Shown here in pieces: positions 1 through 9,499 of a stretch of 64,000 bases of DNA. How positions within the stretch are numbered: the stretch's first letter is position 1; each line of letters starts with the position of its first letter. The translations under genes were made by a program, and so were the position numbers. The notes below the pieces were generated by a model. The model saw only the letters and a program-made list of their open reading frames with translations. It was not told the DNA's origin and did not search any database. The stretch comes from Limnochordaceae bacterium (GTDB lineage: Bacteria; Bacillota; Limnochordia; Limnochordales; Geochordaceae): NCBI GenBank assembly GCA_014896295.1, contig JADBKR010000007.1, positions 248,001 to 312,000 on the forward strand, written 5' to 3'.

Positions 1-1
1 G

Positions 2-640
2 TTGGATCCGTTCGCCGGCACGGGCGCTACGTGCGTGGCGGCAGAGGCGTTGGGCAAGGTCGGGGTCGGCATCGAGCTGTCGCCGCAGTACTGCGCCGTG
101 GCCAGGCAGCGGCCGCCGTGCGCGCAGCCCCCCAGCGGAGAGCGGCGCATCCACTGCGACGACGCTCGCCACCTGCTGCGCTACGTCGCCCACGAAAGCG
201 TGGACCTGGTGGTCACCTCCCCGCCTTACTGGGACATCCTGCTGCAGCGGCGCACGGCCGACGGGAAGGCGATCCGCCACTACGGCGCGGCGGAGGCGGA
301 CCTCGGCAAGATCCGGGAGTATGACGCCTTCCTGGGCGCGCTCCGGGAGGTCTTCTCGGCCGTCTACGCTGCGCTCAAGGCCGGGCGCTACTGCATCGTC
401 GTGGTCATGGACCTGCGCAAGAAAGACCGCTTCTACCCCCTGCACGCCGACCTCGCCCGTGTGATGGAGTCCATCGGTTTCATCTGGGACGACCTGATCG
501 TCTGGGACCGTCGCCACGAGTACAACCACATGCGGCCCCTGGGATATCCGTGGCGCTTCCGGGTCAACAAGGCCCACGAGTTCGTCCTCATCTTCCAAAA
601 GCCGCCCCGGCGAACCGCCGGGGACGAACGGTCGGCCTGA
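2..640 (+). CDS. DNA methyltransferase (N4/N6 type), 5' truncated by window edge
   Basis: S-adenosylmethionine-dependent DNA base methyltransferase, partial: the reading frame is open at the window edge, so the natural start is upstream. The visible 212 residues begin inside the SAM-binding motif I (DPFAGTG, residues 2-8). A motif-III-like acidic stretch follows near residue 53, and then the catalytic motif IV, TSPPYW, at residues 72-77. SPPY favours N4-cytosine methylation but does not exclude N6-adenine. The end, with HEFVLIFQKP, is typical of this family. Motif I precedes motif IV here, so the motif order differs from that of beta-class enzymes. No restriction endonuclease follows; the next gene is a transporter. 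It could be a solitary methyltransferase or the tail of a restriction-modification locus lying to the left. Confidence 0.85.
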   Translation: MDPFAGTGATCVAAEALGKVGVGIELSPQYCAVARQRPPCAQPPSGERRIHCDDARHLLRYVAHESVDLVVTSPPYWDILLQRRTADGKAIRHYGAAEADLGKIREYDAFLGALREVFSAVYAALKAGRYCIVVVMDLRKKDRFYPLHADLARVMESIGFIWDDLIVWDRRHEYNHMRPLGYPWRFRVNKAHEFVLIFQKPPRRTAGDERSA

Positions 641-663
641 CGTTCGCCGATCCAGCCCTTTCC

Positions 664-692
664 TTGACCGTAATCGCTATCATCGCTACTAT
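664..692 (+). promoter_or_regulatory. Sigma-A-type promoter for the ABC transporter operon
   Basis: TTGACC (664-669), a 17-base spacer and TACTAT (687-692) match the housekeeping consensus at 5 of 6 positions in each box. It lies 24 bases after the methyltransferase stop and 32 bases before the start of the solute-binding protein, which has a GGGAGGG ribosome binding site at about 708-714. Confidence 0.75.
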
Positions 693-724
693 GGAGAAAA
701 ACGGCAGGGAGGGCGGGATCGAGC

Positions 725-2179
725 ATGGACCCCAAGGATACCAGTCCGGCCTTTTTCGCGTCCGATCGGGCCTCCGGCGGGCTCACCCGGCGCACGTTGA
801 TCACCCGGGCGGCCGCCGGCGCGCTGGCTTCGGCGGCGGCCGGGCCGTTCGTCTTCGTGCGCCGTGCGAGCGCCCAGGCAGCGCGCAGCCTCAAGATCCT
901 TCAGTGGAGCCATTTCGTGCCGGCCTACGACGCCTGGTTCGACCGGTGGGCCAGGGAATGGGGCCAAAAGCACGACCCGCCGGTCGACGTCACCGTCGAC
1001 CACATCTCCTTCGCCGACCTGGTGCCCAGGGCCAACGCCGAGGTAGCCGCCCAGCAGGGCCATGACCTTTTCATGTTCATTTCCCCGCCGGCCGCCTTCG
1101 AGCCCGAGGTCGTGGACATGGCGGACCTCGTCCGGGAAGCCGAGAAGCGCCACGGACCCATCCTGGACCTCGCCAAGCGCAGCACGTACAACCCGGTGAC
1201 GGGCAAGTGGTTCGGCTTTTCGGACAACTACGTGCCGGATCCCGGCAACTACCTCAAGTCGGTCTGGCAGGCCATCGGCATGCCCGACGGCCCGGACCGC
1301 TGGGAACAGCTCATCGAAGCGGGCCGGGCGATCCGGCAGAAGTTTCCCAACATCCAGATCCCCATCGGGATCGGCCTTTCCCAGGACATCGACTCCAACA
1401 TGGCCACCCGGGCCATCATGTGGTCGTTCGGCGCCTCGGTCCAGGACAAGGACGGCAAGGTGGTGCTCGATTCCCCCGAGACCGTACAGGCGGTCGCATT
1501 CGGCGTCCGCCTCTTCCGGGAGGCCATGAGCCCGGCCGTGCTGAGCTGGAACGCCTCGTCCAACAACCAGGCGTTCAACGCCGGCCAGACGGCCTACATC
1601 CTCAACTCCATCTCCGCGTACCGTACCGCCCAGGACAACAAGCTGCCCGTCGCCGACGACACGTTCTTCGTCGACGCCCTCAAGGGGCCTACCGGGCTGC
1701 AATGGGCGAGCGAGCACGTGATGGGCGTCTACGTCGTCTGGAAGTTCTCCAGGGCCCAGGAGCTGGCCAAGGAGTTCTTGCTCGCGCTGGTCGACAACTA
1801 TCGCGACGCCGTCATGGCGAGCAAGCTCTATAACTTCCCCTCCTTCCCCGGAAGCGTCGCCGACCCGGGCACGCCCGTGGCACAAAAGCCGGCGGCCGGC
1901 CAGCGGTGGATCGAGTCGGTCTGCGACAACGACCCGTTCGGGTCGAAGCCGGCCAACAAGCTCGCTCCCATCAAGACGGCCCTGAAGTGGTCCACCAACG
2001 TCGGGCATCCCGGCCCGGCCAACCCGGCGATCGGCGAGATCTTCGACACCTTCGTGTTGCCGGACATGTTCGCCAAGGCGGCCACCGGCCAGATGAGCGT
2101 GGCCGACGCGGTCAAAGAGGCGGACCGGCGGGCCAGGGAGATCTTCGCCAAGTGGCGCCAGCGGGGACTCGTAGCCTGA
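725..2179 (+). CDS. ABC transporter extracellular solute-binding protein, Tat-exported
   Basis: A 484-residue substrate-binding protein of the family-1 (sugar/oligosaccharide) type, expected to act outside the cytoplasmic membrane and deliver ligand to the two permeases encoded downstream. The N-terminus has a twin-arginine motif (LTRRTLIT, about residues 20-27), an alanine-rich hydrophobic stretch and an Ala-Gln-Ala cleavage region near residues 50-52. This indicates Tat rather than Sec export, and there is no lipobox cysteine. The long N-region is unusual. The body resembles MalE/UgpB-like proteins by order and length. The ATG start follows a good ribosome binding site and a clear promoter. 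The ligand cannot be read from the sequence; the transporter family and the GH130 gene nearby make a sugar likely. Confidence 0.85.
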   Translation: MDPKDTSPAFFASDRASGGLTRRTLITRAAAGALASAAAGPFVFVRRASAQAARSLKILQWSHFVPAYDAWFDRWAREWGQKHDPPVDVTVDHISFADLVPRANAEVAAQQGHDLFMFISPPAAFEPEVVDMADLVREAEKRHGPILDLAKRSTYNPVTGKWFGFSDNYVPDPGNYLKSVWQAIGMPDGPDRWEQLIEAGRAIRQKFPNIQIPIGIGLSQDIDSNMATRAIMWSFGASVQDKDGKVVLDSPETVQAVAFGVRLFREAMSPAVLSWNASSNNQAFNAGQTAYILNSISAYRTAQDNKLPVADDTFFVDALKGPTGLQWASEHVMGVYVVWKFSRAQELAKEFLLALVDNYRDAVMASKLYNFPSFPGSVADPGTPVAQKPAAGQRWIESVCDNDPFGSKPANKLAPIKTALKWSTNVGHPGPANPAIGEIFDTFVLPDMFAKAATGQMSVADAVKEADRRAREIFAKWRQRGLVA

Positions 2180-2189
2180 GTCGGGGGTT

Positions 2190-2221
2190 GCCGCGGGCGG
2201 GCGAGGCGGGCCGCCCGCGGC
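2190..2221 (+). repeat. Intercistronic hairpin after the solute-binding protein gene
   Basis: Perfect 11-base inverted repeat, GCCGCGGGCGG (2190-2200) and its complement (2211-2221), with a 10-base loop. It lies 10 bases after the binding-protein stop and 25 bases before the ATPase start, with no U tract. In many sugar operons such a hairpin protects the binding-protein mRNA or attenuates downstream genes; that role is inferred here. Confidence 0.6.
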
Positions 2222-2246
2222 GGCCTGGAAAGGTAGAGGCGAGGGC

Positions 2247-3309
2247 ATGGGGCGTGTCGAGACACGGGGGTTGCGCAAGGAGTTCGGTGGCGTGACGGCG
2301 GTCGACGGCGTCGACCTCGCCATCGAGGACGGAGAGCTGCTGGTGCTGCTGGGGCCATCGGGGTGTGGCAAGACCACCCTGATGCGGATGATCGCGGGGC
2401 TCGAGGCGCCGACGGCCGGAGAGATCTACATCGCAGGGCAACTGGTCGACCCGGACGTGCCGCCGAGAGCCCGAGGCGTGGCCATGGTCTTCCAGAGCTA
2501 CGCCCTGTACCCGCACAAGAGCGCCTTCGCCAACATCGCCTTTCCCTTGCAGGCCCGCCGCACCCCGGCGGCCGCCATCGCCCCGAGGGTACAGGAGGCG
2601 GCCCGGATGTTCGGCATCGGGGGGTTGCTCGACCGGCGCCCTCGCCAGCTCTCGGGCGGCGAGCGCCAGCGGGTGGCTCTGGCCCGGGCGGTGGTGCGGG
2701 ACCCGGAGGTCTTCCTGCTGGACGAACCCCTCTCCAACCTGGACGCCAAGCTGCGGGCCACGGCCCGCGACGAACTCAAGCAGTTCCAGCGCCAGATCGG
2801 CACGACCACCATCTACGTCACCCACGACCAGGTGGAGGCGATGGGCCTCGGCGACCGGATCGCGGTGATGAACGCCGGCAAGGTCCGCCAGGTCGGCACG
2901 CCGCAAGAGGTCTACGACGATCCGGCGGACACGTTCGTCGCCACCTTCCTCGGCTCCCCCGATGAACCTCGTCCCATGGGACGACGAGACGCTGCTCGGG
3001 TTCCGCCCGGAGCACTTCCTTCCTGCAGGCGTGGCCAACGGCCAGGTCGCCGGCGCCGGCAACGGCGACGCCCTGCGGCTTTCGCTCAGGGTGCGGCGCA
3101 TCGAGTATCTGGGGGCCGACCGGCTCTTGTACGGCGTGCTCGAGGAGTGGGGCAACCGGGCGGAGCCGCCGCGGGTCATCGCGCGGCTTCCGATTTCGGT
3201 GGCGGCCGACGTGCGCGAGGGCGAGGCGTATCCTTTCGCCGTCCCCAAACGGGCCCTCCGCTTTTTTGACCGGGCCACGGGAATGAGGAAACCGCATGGG
3301 CGCGCGTAG
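2247..3309 (+). CDS. ABC transporter ATP-binding protein (MalK/UgpC type), frameshifted
   Basis: Cytoplasmic ATPase energising the sugar-type importer. From 2247 the frame gives Walker A (GPSGCGKTT), the Q-loop (VFQSYALYPH), the signature LSGGERQR, Walker B (VFLLDEPLSNLD) and the H-loop (VTHDQ) in correct order, up to TFLGSP near residue 238. There the frame runs into unrelated sequence, while the frame starting at the ATG at 2962 continues with MNLVPWDDETLLGFRPEH and a regulatory OB-fold (TOBE) tail ending at 3309. Family members read GSPPMN at this junction. The shift therefore falls at the C run 2956-2960, where two missing C or one extra base would explain it. Either a sequencing indel or a real pseudogene; a coupled second polypeptide from 2962 is less likely. 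Confidence 0.8.
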
Positions 3310-4249
3310 AGACGTGGCACAGCTCGCCCCCCAGGCCGTCGGCCTGGGGGCGCGGTGGCGTTTCGTGGCGGACCAGGCGGGGGTGCTGGGATGGTTCATG
3401 CTCACTCCCGCCCTGCTGTACGTGAGCCTGCTGGTGGGAGTCCCGTTCGTCCTGGCCATCGTCCTGAGCTTCAGCGCGGCCACCGCCGGCAGCCTGTCGC
3501 TGTCGTGGGTGGGCTTGCGAAACTTCGCGATGGTGCTGGCCGACCCCATGTTTCACAGGGCGGTGGCCAACACGTTCCTCTTCACGTTCGTGTCGCAGGC
3601 GCTGGTGCTGGTGCTGGCCACCGTCCAGGCGCTGTTGCTCACCGTGGCGTTTCCCGGCAGGCGGGTCGTGCGCTTTCTCATGCTGCTGCCGTGGGCCGCG
3701 CCGGTGGCGCTGTCCAGCATGGCGTGGACCTGGATCTTCGACTCTACCTTCAGCGTGATCAACTGGACGGCGAGCGTGATCCACCTGTTGCGGCCGGGAC
3801 AGTGGTGGTACTGGCTCGGCACGCCGGATCTGGCCATGATCGCCATCATCACGGTGCACGTCTGGCGCATGCTTCCGTTCGGCACGGTGGTGCTGCTCGC
3901 CGGGATGACGGCCATTCCCCAGGACGTGCGGGAGGCCGCGCTCATCGACGGGGCGGGCTTCTGGCGTCGCCTGTTCCAGGTCGAGGTGCCCATGCTGCTG
4001 CCCATCGTGACCGTGGTGGTGCTCTTCGGCGTCGTCTTCACCTTCACCGACTTGAGCGTGGTGTGGCTCTTGACCCGGGGTGGGCCGTACAACACGACCC
4101 ACGTGCTGGCGAGCCTGGCGTTCCAGCGGGGCATCCTGGGGGGTAACCTCGGGGAAGGGGCCGCCATCGCCCTCTTCCTGTTCCCGGTGCTCGTGGTGGG
4201 CGCCGTGGTGATGCTGAGGATGGCCCGCCGGGCCGAGGTGGGAGCATGA
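3296..4249 (+). CDS. ABC sugar transporter permease, MalF/UgpA type
   Basis: A 317-residue inner-membrane permease with about six transmembrane segments and the EAA loop that contacts the ATPase (REAALIDGAGFWRRLFQVEVP, about residues 218-238, ending in the usual G-x-x-x-x-F-x-x-x-x-x-P pattern). It starts 14 bases inside the ATPase tail and ends in an ATGA overlap with the second permease, which indicates tight translational coupling. Together with the next gene it forms the membrane channel of the importer. The N-terminal 25 or so residues before the first membrane segment are longer than usual. Confidence 0.88.
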   Translation: MGARRDVAQLAPQAVGLGARWRFVADQAGVLGWFMLTPALLYVSLLVGVPFVLAIVLSFSAATAGSLSLSWVGLRNFAMVLADPMFHRAVANTFLFTFVSQALVLVLATVQALLLTVAFPGRRVVRFLMLLPWAAPVALSSMAWTWIFDSTFSVINWTASVIHLLRPGQWWYWLGTPDLAMIAIITVHVWRMLPFGTVVLLAGMTAIPQDVREAALIDGAGFWRRLFQVEVPMLLPIVTVVVLFGVVFTFTDLSVVWLLTRGGPYNTTHVLASLAFQRGILGGNLGEGAAIALFLFPVLVVGAVVMLRMARRAEVGA

Positions 4250-5106
4250 GCAAGCGGATGATACGGGCCCTCGAGTGGGCCGGGCTTTACTCCGGGGTCA
4301 CGATCTTCACGGTCTTCGCCGTCTTCCCTTTTTACTGGATGCTGATCACGGCCTTCAAGCAAAACCGGGACCTCTACGTCGGCGCCACGCAGCTCGGCCA
4401 CGTCCCGTGGATCTTCAACGACCCGCCGACCCTGGAGCACGTCCGGCTGTTGTTTCAATCCACCCCGTACGTCACCTGGCTTTCCAACACCGTCTGGGTC
4501 GGGGCGCTGGTCGTGCTCATCACCCTCGTCGTGGCGGTGCCGGCCGCGTACAGCCTCGCCCGCCTGGTCGGGGCCTGGGGGGAGCGGCTCGGCATCCTGG
4601 TCTTCCTGACCTACCTCGTGCCCCCCACGCTGCTGTTCATCCCGTTCAGCCGGGTCATCTCCCTGCTGGGGCTGCAAAACTCCCAGTGGGCCCTGGTGGT
4701 GGTCTACCCCACCTTCACGATCCCGTTCACGACGTGGCTCCTCATGGGCTTCTACCGGACCATCCCGCGAGATCTCGAAGAACAGGCGATGATCGATGGG
4801 TACAGCCGGCTGGGTGGCATCGTGCGGGTGGTGCTGCCGCTCTCGGTGCCGGGCGTGCTGACGGCCGTGATCTTCGCCTTCACGCTGGTGATGCAGGAGT
4901 TCGTCTACGCCCTCACCTTCATCAGCTCCGTCGGCCGCATGACCGTGAGCCTGGGCGTCCCCGTGGCGCTGGTGCGCGGCGACGTGTACTACTGGGGTTC
5001 GCTCATGGCGGCGGCGCTGTTCGCCAGCGTCCCCATCGCCATCGTCTACAACCTGTTCATGGACCGCTTCATCGGAGGTCTGACGGCAGGCGCCGTCAAG
5101 GGGTGA
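4246..5106 (+). CDS. ABC sugar transporter permease, MalG/UgpE type
   Basis: A 286-residue membrane permease, second half of the channel. Six hydrophobic segments are visible, with the EAA-type loop ([20 protein letters not shown], about residues 179-198). The first segment contains the characteristic [12 protein letters not shown] sequence of MalG-like proteins. The ATG overlaps the stop of the first permease (ATGA). It is the last gene of the operon; a separate promoter drives the next gene, ispG. No dedicated regulator or glycosidase lies inside the operon, so the substrate stays open. Confidence 0.88.
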   Translation: MSKRMIRALEWAGLYSGVTIFTVFAVFPFYWMLITAFKQNRDLYVGATQLGHVPWIFNDPPTLEHVRLLFQSTPYVTWLSNTVWVGALVVLITLVVAVPAAYSLARLVGAWGERLGILVFLTYLVPPTLLFIPFSRVISLLGLQNSQWALVVVYPTFTIPFTTWLLMGFYRTIPRDLEEQAMIDGYSRLGGIVRVVLPLSVPGVLTAVIFAFTLVMQEFVYALTFISSVGRMTVSLGVPVALVRGDVYYWGSLMAAALFASVPIAIVYNLFMDRFIGGLTAGAVKG

Positions 5107-5178
5107 CGGGGCGGGCAGGGGCGGGAGCGGAGCCGGGCAGCGCGGCAGGCGCCGGGAGGCCGGGGGCGGTCCCGGTCG

Positions 5179-5207
5179 TTGCACCCACCGCCGGCCTTGG
5201 CTAGACT
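5179..5207 (+). promoter_or_regulatory. Sigma-A-type promoter for ispG
   Basis: TTGCAC (5179-5184), a 17-base spacer and TAGACT (5202-5207). It lies 73 bases after the permease stop and 74 bases before the ispG start, in an otherwise gene-free stretch. The leader then contains a perfect 22-base GC palindrome. Confidence 0.65.
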
Positions 5208-5221
5208 GGGAGAGGTTCGAC

Positions 5222-5243
5222 GCGGCGCCGCCGGCGGCGCCGC
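5222..5243. repeat. 22-base perfect GC palindrome in the ispG leader
   Basis: GCGGCGCCGCC (5222-5232) is directly followed by its complement (5233-5243). It would sit within about 10 bases of the predicted transcription start and about 40 bases upstream of the ispG start codon. It may be an operator or simply GC-rich sequence; nothing else identifies it. Confidence 0.4.
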
Positions 5244-5281
5244 AGGCCAAGAGCAGGAGCGGGAGCGGGGTACCAACGGCC

Positions 5282-6577
5282 GTGCCGGCGACGTCTGACA
5301 AGACCACGGGACACGCGGGCGAGGGGCCTTGCGCGCGCAGGCGGTCGGTGCCGGTCCGCGTCGGCAACGTCGTGATGGGCGGCGGTCACCCGGTCGTGGT
5401 GCAATCCATGACCAACACGGAGACCGCCGACGTCGAGGCGACGGCCCGCCAGGTCATGGAGCTGGCGGAGGCGGGCAGCGAGCTGGTGCGCGTCACGGTC
5501 AACCACGAGGAGGCTGCTCGCGCCGTCCCGCACATCGTCGAGAAAGTGCGGGAGGCGGGCTACGAGACCCCGATCGTGGGCGACTTCCACTACAACGGGC
5601 ACCTGCTGCTCACCCGCTACCCGGATTGTGCCCGAGCCCTGGACAAGTATCGGATCAACCCGGGCAACGTCGGGCCAGGGGCGGCCCAGGACGACCATTT
5701 CCGCACCATCGTCGAGCAGGCCATCCGCTGGGGCAAGCCGGTGCGCATCGGCGTCAACTGGGGCTCGTTGGACAAGCAGCTGCTGGCCCGGCTGATGGAC
5801 GAAAACGCCCGGCTCCCCGAGCCCCGTTCGGCGCAGGACGTGGTGCTCGCGGCGATGGTCGAGAGCGCGCTCTCCTCGGCGCGGGCCGCGGAGTCGTACG
5901 GGCTTGCGCACGACCGGATCGTGCTCAGCGCCAAGGTCTCCAGCGTGCCGGAGCTCGTGACGGTCTATCGCAAGCTGGCGGCATCCTGCGATTACCCGCT
6001 CCACCTGGGGCTCACCGAGGCGGGGATGGGCACCAAGGGGATCGTGGCCAGCTCGGCGGCACTCGCGATCCTCCTCTGGGAAGGCATCGGCGACACCATC
6101 CGGGTCTCCCTCACCCCGCGGCCGGGCGAGCCGAGGAGCGAAGAGGTGCGCGTGGCTCAGCAGGTCCTGCAGTCGCTGGGCTTGCGTACCTTCACCCCTC
6201 AGGTGAGCGCCTGCCCCGGCTGCGGGCGCACCTCGAGCACCTTCTTCCAGGAAATGGCCCAGGCGGTCACGGAGCACATCCAGCGGCGCATGCCCGAGTG
6301 GCGCCGGCGCTACCCGGGGGTCGAGACCTTGCGGGTGGCCGTCATGGGTTGCGTGGTCAACGGCCCCGGCGAGAGCCGCCACGCCGACGTCGGCATCTCC
6401 CTGCCGGGCACCTTCGAAGAGCCCGCCGCGCCGGTCTACGTGGACGGCCGCCTGGTGACCACCCTGCGCGGCGAGCGCCTCGTGGACGATTTCCTGGCGA
6501 TCCTGCAACGCTACGTGGAGCAGCGCTACGGTGCCCAGCCCCGGCGGCCAGGGCCGGCCGGTCTTCCTTCCGGCTGA
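5282..6577 (+). CDS. ispG: 4-hydroxy-3-methylbut-2-enyl diphosphate synthase (IspG)
   Basis: Iron-sulfur enzyme of the non-mevalonate (MEP) isoprenoid pathway that converts methylerythritol cyclodiphosphate to HMBPP. The 431-residue product opens with the [20 protein letters not shown] block and has the TIM-barrel region to about residue 280. The [4Fe-4S] cysteines are in [11 protein letters not shown] (about residues 310-320) and [11 protein letters not shown]. Length is normal for the short bacterial form. A GTG start at 5282 is preceded by a GGAGCGGGG-like site, and an N-terminal extension of about 20 residues before the conserved core is unremarkable. Monocistronic or co-transcribed with the YitT-family gene 36 bases downstream. 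Confidence 0.95.
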   Translation: MPATSDKTTGHAGEGPCARRRSVPVRVGNVVMGGGHPVVVQSMTNTETADVEATARQVMELAEAGSELVRVTVNHEEAARAVPHIVEKVREAGYETPIVGDFHYNGHLLLTRYPDCARALDKYRINPGNVGPGAAQDDHFRTIVEQAIRWGKPVRIGVNWGSLDKQLLARLMDENARLPEPRSAQDVVLAAMVESALSSARAAESYGLAHDRIVLSAKVSSVPELVTVYRKLAASCDYPLHLGLTEAGMGTKGIVASSAALAILLWEGIGDTIRVSLTPRPGEPRSEEVRVAQQVLQSLGLRTFTPQVSACPGCGRTSSTFFQEMAQAVTEHIQRRMPEWRRRYPGVETLRVAVMGCVVNGPGESRHADVGISLPGTFEEPAAPVYVDGRLVTTLRGERLVDDFLAILQRYVEQRYGAQPRRPGPAGLPSG

Positions 6578-6613
6578 ACGGCACGGCGGGCGTCGATCGA
6601 GGAGCAAACGGAC

Positions 6614-7486
6614 GTGGCAGCCAAGGTCGGGCGGGGGCGACGCGCCAGGGAGCTGGGTGCGCGCCTGTTGCCCTGGGCGCAGATCGCGTTGGGCTCGCTC
6701 ATCACCGCCCTGGCGGTCAACCTCTTCCTGGTCCCCTTCAAGCTGGCGGACGGCGGGATCGTGGGCATTGCCGTCATCCTGCACCACCGGCTCGGCCTGC
6801 CCGTCGCCCCGCTCGTGCTCGCCCTCAACGTGCCCATCTTCCTCGCCGGCTGGCGGGTGCTGGGCCTTGCCTTCATCGCCCGCACTTTCTTCGGTGTGGC
6901 GAGCCTCGGCTTTTTCATCCAACTGACGCGCACGATCGCGCCGTTGACCCACGACGTGCTGCTGGCCACCCTGTACGCGGGAGCCGTGCAGGGCATCGGC
7001 CTCGGGATCGTGCTGCGAGCCGGCGGATCCACCGGCGGCAACGACACGTTTGCCCGGATCGTGGCCCGCAAGACCCGGGCTCGGGTCGGCCAGATCATCC
7101 TGTACTTCGACCTCTTGGTGCTGGCGGCCGCGGCGGTCAGCTTCGGGCCGGAGCAGGCGCTGTACGCCGCGGTCACCCTCTTCCTCACGAGCCGGATCGT
7201 CGACTTCATCCTCGAAGGCCAGTACGCCGCCAGGGCCGTCATGATCGTCTCCGACCGGCACGCGGCCATCGCCGCCCGCATCCTCACCGAACTCGAGCGG
7301 GGAGCGACGCTCCTCGAGGCCCGGGGAGCCTACACCGGCGTGGAACGGCCCGTCGTCCTCTGCGTCGTCAGCCGCGACCAGGTGCCGAGGCTCCGGGCGA
7401 TCGTGCACGAGGAAGACGAGGCCGCCTTCATGGTGATGCACGAGGCGGCCGAGGTGCTGGGCGAGGGGTTCACCCGCCTTCCGTGA
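6614..7486 (+). CDS. YitT-family membrane protein (DUF161 plus DUF2179)
   Basis: A 290-residue integral membrane protein of unknown function. About five hydrophobic segments span residues 15-200, with the family hallmark GLGIVLRAGGSTGGND near residues 130-145. A soluble C-terminal DUF2179 domain of about 80 residues follows (starting near ARAVMIVSD, ending FTRLP). Members of the family are common in Bacillota; no transported substrate is established. GTG start at 6614, 36 bases after ispG. The gene converges with and overlaps the 3' end of the sensor kinase by 17 bases. Confidence 0.85.
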   Translation: MAAKVGRGRRARELGARLLPWAQIALGSLITALAVNLFLVPFKLADGGIVGIAVILHHRLGLPVAPLVLALNVPIFLAGWRVLGLAFIARTFFGVASLGFFIQLTRTIAPLTHDVLLATLYAGAVQGIGLGIVLRAGGSTGGNDTFARIVARKTRARVGQIILYFDLLVLAAAAVSFGPEQALYAAVTLFLTSRIVDFILEGQYAARAVMIVSDRHAAIAARILTELERGATLLEARGAYTGVERPVVLCVVSRDQVPRLRAIVHEEDEAAFMVMHEAAEVLGEGFTRLP

Positions 7487-9381
7487 CGGGGCCGTCCTCG
7501 GGGAGGCGGGCGAGCACGGCGGGGTCGATGCGCACTTCGAGCCGGGTACCCTTGCCCGGGGCGGTTGCGATCGAAAGCGTGCCGCCCAGGAGCTCTGCCC
7601 GCTCGCGCATGCCGGCCAGGCCCAGGGCAGGGTGGTCCCGGCGCCCCAGGACCTCGTGGAGGTCGAAGCCCCGGCCGTCGTCCTCGACCACCAGCTCCAG
7701 GGGCTGCCCCTCCGGACAGCTGAGGCGCACCCGCACGTGCCGGGCGCCCGAGTGGCGCAGGACGTTGGTCAGCGCCTCCTGGGCGATGCGGAAGACCGCC
7801 GTCTCGGCGGCCGGCGGCAGCCGCCGCTCGGGGCAGGCGTCGACCACGGCGTCGACGGCGATCCCGGCCGGCTCCAGACGGCTGCGGGCGAACCACACCA
7901 CCGCGGCGGCCAGGCTCAGGTCGTCCAGGGCCGCGGGGCGCAGGTCGTAGGTGATGCGCCGAACCTCGTCGAGGGTCGCCTCGCCCACTTCCCGGAGCTT
8001 TTCCAGAGCCTGGCGCGTTCCTTGGGGCACCTCTTCGCCGGACTGCAGCGCCATGTCGAGGTGCAGCATGAGCGCCGTCAGCGCCTGGCCGACCCCGTCG
8101 TGCAGCTTCGCGGGCAATGCGGCGGCGCTCGTCCTCCTGGGCGCCCATGATCCGGCCGAGCAGCTGGCCTCGCAGGCGCTCCTTCTCGCGCACCTCGTCG
8201 AAGAGGCGCACGTTCTCGACGGCGATGGCCACCAGGCTCGCAACCGCCTCGAGCATGGTGACGTCTTCCGGAGAGAAGGGGTTGCCGCCCCGACGGACGG
8301 CCAGCAGCACGCCGACGCGCCGCTCTTTGACGGCCAGCGGCAGCTCGGCACGGCAGACGGGGTGATCGACGGCGCCCGGCGCCGGCCGGCCGGTTTCGAG
8401 CGGGCGGGGCTCGGTCCCGGAAGCCAGTAGCTCCTCGGCACCCCACGCGTAGACGCGCCGGCTGCCGGCCGGAGCGTCGTGCAGGGCGATGCGGCACGCA
8501 TCCGCCCGCACCAGGCGCGCCGTCTCTTCCACCACCTCGGAGAGGGCCGCGTCGAGGCGCTGTCCCTCGGCCAGAGTGCGGCCGAAGAGGCGCAAATTGG
8601 ACAGCCACCGGGTCAGGCGCCCGATCTCCCGCTGCAAGCCCGCCGTGTACCGCTGGATACGCTCCGCCATGTCGTTGAAGGCGGCCGCCAGGATGCCGAG
8701 CTCGTCGCGGCTTTGCCACTGCACGCGGGCCTCGTAACGGCCCGACGCCAGCTGCTGGACGCCCGCCACCAGGATGGCGAGGGGCTTGAGCAGGAAGCGC
8801 CCCACGAGCAGGCCGAGGATCGCCAGCGCCAGCGCCACCGAAAGAGCCATCAACCCTGCCATCCAGAGGGCGCTCGAAGCGACCTGGGACGAGAGGCGGC
8901 GGGTATCCAGCGAGACCGAGACCGCCCCCAGGATCGGAGGATCCCCGGCGTGGCACGGGGCGCACGACGCCCGGTTGAAGATCGGCTGAAGGGCCAGGAG
9001 CTCACCCGTCGACGGCAGCTCCCGCACCACCGGCTCGCCGCGGCGCAACGCCAGCTCCAGCTCGGGGCGCGGCTTCTCGGTGCCGACGTCGGCCGGCTCC
9101 GACGAGGACCAGATCCGCCCGTCGGTGGTGAAGATGTCGACGCGACGCACCATCGGCTCTCCCCGCAAGTGGCGGACGATTTCCTGCGTCTCGTGCGGGT
9201 TGTTGCGGATCATGGAGCTTTCGAGGCCGTGATAGATGACGGAGGTGAGGGTCTGGGCGGCCAGCTCCACCTGGCGCACGCCCGCCGCCCGTTGCAGGTG
9301 GACGACGGTCGTGGCTGCCGTGCCGCCCACCACCAGCACCACCACGGCCACCGACATCAGGATCTTGCCGCTGAGGCCCAA
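7470..9381 (-). CDS. Sensor histidine kinase with periplasmic CxxCH domain, frameshifted at the H-box
   Basis: Membrane sensor kinase of the NarX/LiaS (HisKA_3) class, about 636 residues if repaired. Order: transmembrane segment (about 7-28); extracytoplasmic sensor domain with a c-type-haem motif CAPCH at residues 140-144; second transmembrane segment (about 172-195); HAMP linker; GAF domain (about 280-400); H-box; HATPase_c with DDGRGFD and GLAGMRERAELLGG. The upstream frame reads ERRRIARE and then shifts; the downstream frame resumes exactly with LHDGVGQALTALM, so one extra base lies near 8106-8109. The shift removes the phosphoacceptor histidine from the upstream frame. No response regulator is adjacent. 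TTG start at 9381 with a GGAG site about 10 bases upstream. Haem binding is inferred from the motif. Confidence 0.8.
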
Positions 9382-9450
9382 CCGACGCAGTCTCCGCTCG
9401 GGCGCCTCGCTCGGGAGAGAGCGCCGCCGAGGTGCCGCCTACCGACGCAA

Positions 9451-9478
9451 GAGGCCCGGAGTCACCGCTCCGGGCCTC
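9451..9478 (-). terminator. Hairpin terminator between the RRM gene and the sensor kinase
   Basis: A perfect 11-base inverted repeat, GAGGCCCGGAG and its complement, flanks a 6-base loop. It lies 21 bases past the stop of the RRM gene and before the kinase start, on the same strand. The U tract is weak (TTGCGT), so it could also be an attenuating or processing hairpin. Confidence 0.65.
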
Positions 9479-9499
9479 TCCCTGTCTTGCTCTGCGCTG

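Noticed and set aside
2962-3309. Programmed frameshift in the ABC ATPase
   Set aside because: No slippery heptamer or downstream structure that I can identify, and the same defect recurs in unrelated genes, so an indel is more likely.
3553-5367. Long open frames on the minus strand opposite the ABC operon (604 residues) and opposite ispG/yitT (746 residues)
   Set aside because: Products are rich in His, Arg, Asp, Gly and Pro with no domain; GC-rich coding sequence leaves the opposite strand open. The plus-strand genes have clear motifs.
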